Source of the DNA: Panonychus citri
Lineage: Eukaryota > Arthropoda > Arachnida > Trombidiformes > Tetranychidae
Direction of reading: 5' to 3'
Assembly: GCF_014898815.1 (NCBI RefSeq)
Contig: NW_026515503.1
Location: 62,001 to 126,000 of the forward strand
DNA: 64,000 nucleotides
Positions 61,787-64,000 of this stretch are shown one piece after another. The translations under genes and the position numbers were made by a program. The notes beneath the pieces are model-generated. The model saw nothing but the letters and a program-made list of their open reading frames with translations. It did no database searches and was not told the origin of the DNA. Numbering within the stretch: the stretch's first letter is position 1; each line of letters starts with the position of its first letter.

Positions 61787-64000
61787 ATGATGGAAGAGGA
61801 AGCAAGTCGCCGAGAGTGTGAGGCTTATGTTCAGCGACATAATATCCAAGGAATTCTGAAAGAATGTATCGTTAGTTTATGTGTATCTCGTCCAGAGAAT
61901 CCAATTAAATTTCTCCGAGAATATTTCCAAAAATTGGAAAAGGTCAGTATTTTGTTTCTCTCTCTTTCACCCATTTTCTTTTCTCTTCTCTTTCTCTTCC
62001 TATTCCTCTTATTCTCTGATTAATTTCTTTCCTTTTTTTTCTTCTATTCTCCCATTTTTCAAAATTTCTCTCTGTCTTTTTTCTCTGTCGATAAAATAAC
62101 CCAAAATTCTCTTCATATATACTGTGTGTCTCTCCCTTTTCTATTTTCAAGATTCTCTCTCTCTCTCTTCCTTTCTTTCTTTTTTCTTCTATTGGTACAT
62201 AATTAGAGGACCAATACTTTGAGACAACTATGAAAATAATGTAAGAAAGAGAGAACATGAAGGAAACAAGAGTTTGGAACCCAAAAGAAAGACAGAAAAT
62301 ATCATCTTCTCTTACATTATTATCTTCATTAATGTTAAGATGTTAGAGGAAAAAAAATGGTTTATGTTGCCAAAAGTTAACCTTATTTTTTTCTCAATCT
62401 ACTGAAGAAGATGAAAAATCTTCTCTTTCTTTTTCTCTTTCTTATCTTCCTCTGTTTCAATATTTCATTTTCTATGTAAGAAATACCATTTAGCTTTCTA
62501 ACTATTCAGTTGACCCTGTTACCCAAATAAACAGGGTATCCAATGTTTAGTTACATTGGTTAATTTTTCTCTTATTTTCTTTTTTTGCTCTTGTTTTTTT
62601 TTCTATTTTATTTAATATTCTGTTTTAATTATTTCTCATTAATTTAACCTCATCATCATCGCCATCATCAATATTTATATGTGTCTCTCTTTTTCTCATC
62701 TCATCTCACCTTGTCTCTCTTTCTCCTTCTCTCTCTCTCTCTCTTCCAATCTCTAACCATACAAAACCACAACTTCCACTTTCTCTCTCTCTCTCTATCT
62801 CTCTTTCATTTCTCTCTATCAGTACCTTACATACATTCAATTATTAACTAACCTTAATACCAACCACCATTTTCTGGTTTCTCTTTCTTCTCTTCTCTTT
62901 CCTTTCCTCTTTCGTTGTTACAATTCTATTCTCTTTTATATTCTGTGTATAAATAATCATTTCTCTCTCTCTCTCTCTTTCTCTCTTTCCCTCTTAATCA
63001 TGGACGGCCAATATTCTAAATGTAAAATTCCATCTGCATCTACATCTTCTGTTTCAACCTCATCTTCTATCGGATTGTTATCATCACAGGAGGAATCAAT
63101 TCTTCACCGTCAACAGCAGCAACAGAATAAAGCACCAATCTCACCTCCCGGTGATGAAAGGGAAGACGATGTATCCCCAGTCCCAACAATTGCTCAAAGG
63201 ACTCGACGTGGTGCTGTAAGCGCTGAAACATATTCTGAAGAAGATGCTACAACTTATGTTAAAAAGGTTGGAACTGTTAACATGGTTAATACCCAGAGAA
63301 ATATCTCCCTCTCTATCTTTATAAACACTCATCTTAATGAAAACAGAGAAAGAAACAAGCAAGGCTATCACTATAAAAGAATAATATTTAATTGTGTTCC
63401 TGATTGTCTATTCATTGATCATTAATCATCTCCGGTCATCAAGCTGAATAATAATACAAGAGAAGAGAAAAATGATAATTTCATTTTCATTTTTTCAACG
63501 AATTTGCTCATCTAAACATATCTTTCTCTGTTTAGTGAAATATTCGTCCTCTAATTTGACCTGATTAACGTTATTAATTTGTCTTTGATTTGATTCTTTT
63601 TGTTTCTTTAATTGTTATTTTCTAGTTGACATTTATTCCATTTAACTACCACCACATCATTAATTGTAACTTTCTTTTTTCTCTTTTCTCTTTCTCTTTC
63701 TCTTTTCACTTTTTTTTGCTTTTCTCTCTTCACTTGTATTTCTCCTTCATGGTTCATTCATCGATAATATCAACATATCATCATGACGATCATCATCTCC
63801 ATACCGCCGTCAAAATTATCACCATCATCATGATTATCAACACTATCAACCAGGTTGTTCCCAAAGACTACAAAACAATGGCTGCTCTCTCAAAAGCCAT
63901 TGAAAAGAATGTACTTTTTAAGCATCTGGATGAAGGAGAGAGAAGCGAAATATTTGATGCGATGTTTCCTGTTGTTCATAAACAAGATGAAATCATAATT
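61787..64000 (+). CDS. Pka-R1: cAMP-dependent protein kinase type I regulatory subunit, N-terminal part (gene runs past window end)
   Basis: Inhibitory, cAMP-binding subunit of protein kinase A. Exons seen: 61787-61942, 63090-63266 and 63854 to the window end, all phase 0. The first exon holds the dimerisation/docking domain (RRECEAYVQRHNIQGILKEC, then PIKFLREYFQKLEK); two ATGs in tandem open it. The second holds a Gln-rich linker and the pseudosubstrate site RTRRGAVSAE, whose Ala in place of Ser marks type I. The third begins VVPKDYKTMAALSKAIEKNV, the start of the first cAMP-binding domain, and is cut at base 64000 soon after FDAMFPV. The first intron is 1147 bp and CT-rich. An alternative start is described separately. 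Confidence 0.93.
62948..63089 (+). promoter_or_regulatory. candidate alternative promoter and first exon of PKA-RI
   Basis: TATAAATA at 62948-62955 is followed, 45 bp on, by ATG 63000. The frame from this ATG stays open for 30 codons (Ser/Thr-rich, starting MDGQYSKCK) and runs without a break into the second PKA-RI exon at 63090. A transcript starting here would encode an RI protein lacking the dimerisation/docking domain but keeping the pseudosubstrate and cAMP sites. Known RI genes of other invertebrates have alternative N termini; here it is inferred from sequence only. Confidence 0.4.

Noticed and set aside
1..64000. CRISPR arrays, rRNA, tRNA, operons or intact transposons
   Set aside because: No spaced direct repeats, no recognisable rRNA or tRNA pattern, no transposase or reverse-transcriptase motif, and the genes are spliced and eukaryotic.

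Overview
The window looks like nuclear DNA of a compact, AT-rich arthropod genome. The evidence is short GT-AG introns in most genes, arthropod-type families (an N-terminal cadherin close to insect Cad87A/Cad74A, a one-domain chitin-binding cuticle protein, pecanex), and a PKNOX/PREP homeobox gene, a class I believe Drosophila lacks. A chelicerate, perhaps a mite, is my best guess from gene style. This is inference, and no sequence here proves it.

Layout. 1-10.9 kb (minus) is the 5' part of a large cadherin gene: three exons separated by two introns of more than 4 kb. 10.9-25 kb has no gene I can support; it is AT-rich DNA with many ATC/GAT and CT/GA simple repeats and a marked excess of CAGGTA. 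25.3-44.6 kb is gene dense: a degenerate PKNOX fragment, mitochondrial poly(A) polymerase (minus), a very short TFPT/INO80F-like gene (plus), a CPAP1-type cuticle protein (plus), the intact PKNOX gene (minus), NME6 (minus), pecanex (plus, six exons, 1878 aa) and class III alcohol dehydrogenase ADH5 (minus). 45.1-52.5 kb holds a recent tandem duplication of the pecanex-3'end/ADH5/SLU7 block. Copy A (41.97-47.5 kb) keeps ADH5 but has a SLU7 missing its C terminus. Copy B (47.68-52.5 kb) keeps a full-length SLU7 but only a scrap of ADH5. 52.5-56.4 kb is AT-rich spacer. 56.4-57.3 kb is a TATA-driven small secreted-peptide gene. 58.15-60.1 kb encodes a 609-aa unrecognised basic protein with an internal repeat. 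61.8 kb to the end is the start of the type I regulatory subunit of protein kinase A.

I rebuilt the exon structures by hand from splice signals, reading phase and family knowledge. For the cadherin, TFPT, CPAP1, PKNOX, NME6, pecanex, ADH5, the small secreted peptide, the repeat protein and PKA-RI, the phases close across every junction. Two single-base frameshifts stand out: one in ADH5 in a C run, and one in SLU7 copy B. Because both sit in otherwise conserved housekeeping genes, read or assembly error is a live explanation.

Most notable: local duplication of exon pieces recurs between 25 and 52 kb (PKNOX, pecanex twice, ADH5, SLU7), with patchy identity that suggests gene conversion. The MTPAP transcript probably carries about 300 nt of near-identical sense PKNOX homeobox sequence in its 3' UTR. 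The PKA-RI gene shows an in-frame alternative start with its own TATA-like box that would remove the dimerisation domain. The 609-aa protein contains a repeated domain I cannot name.
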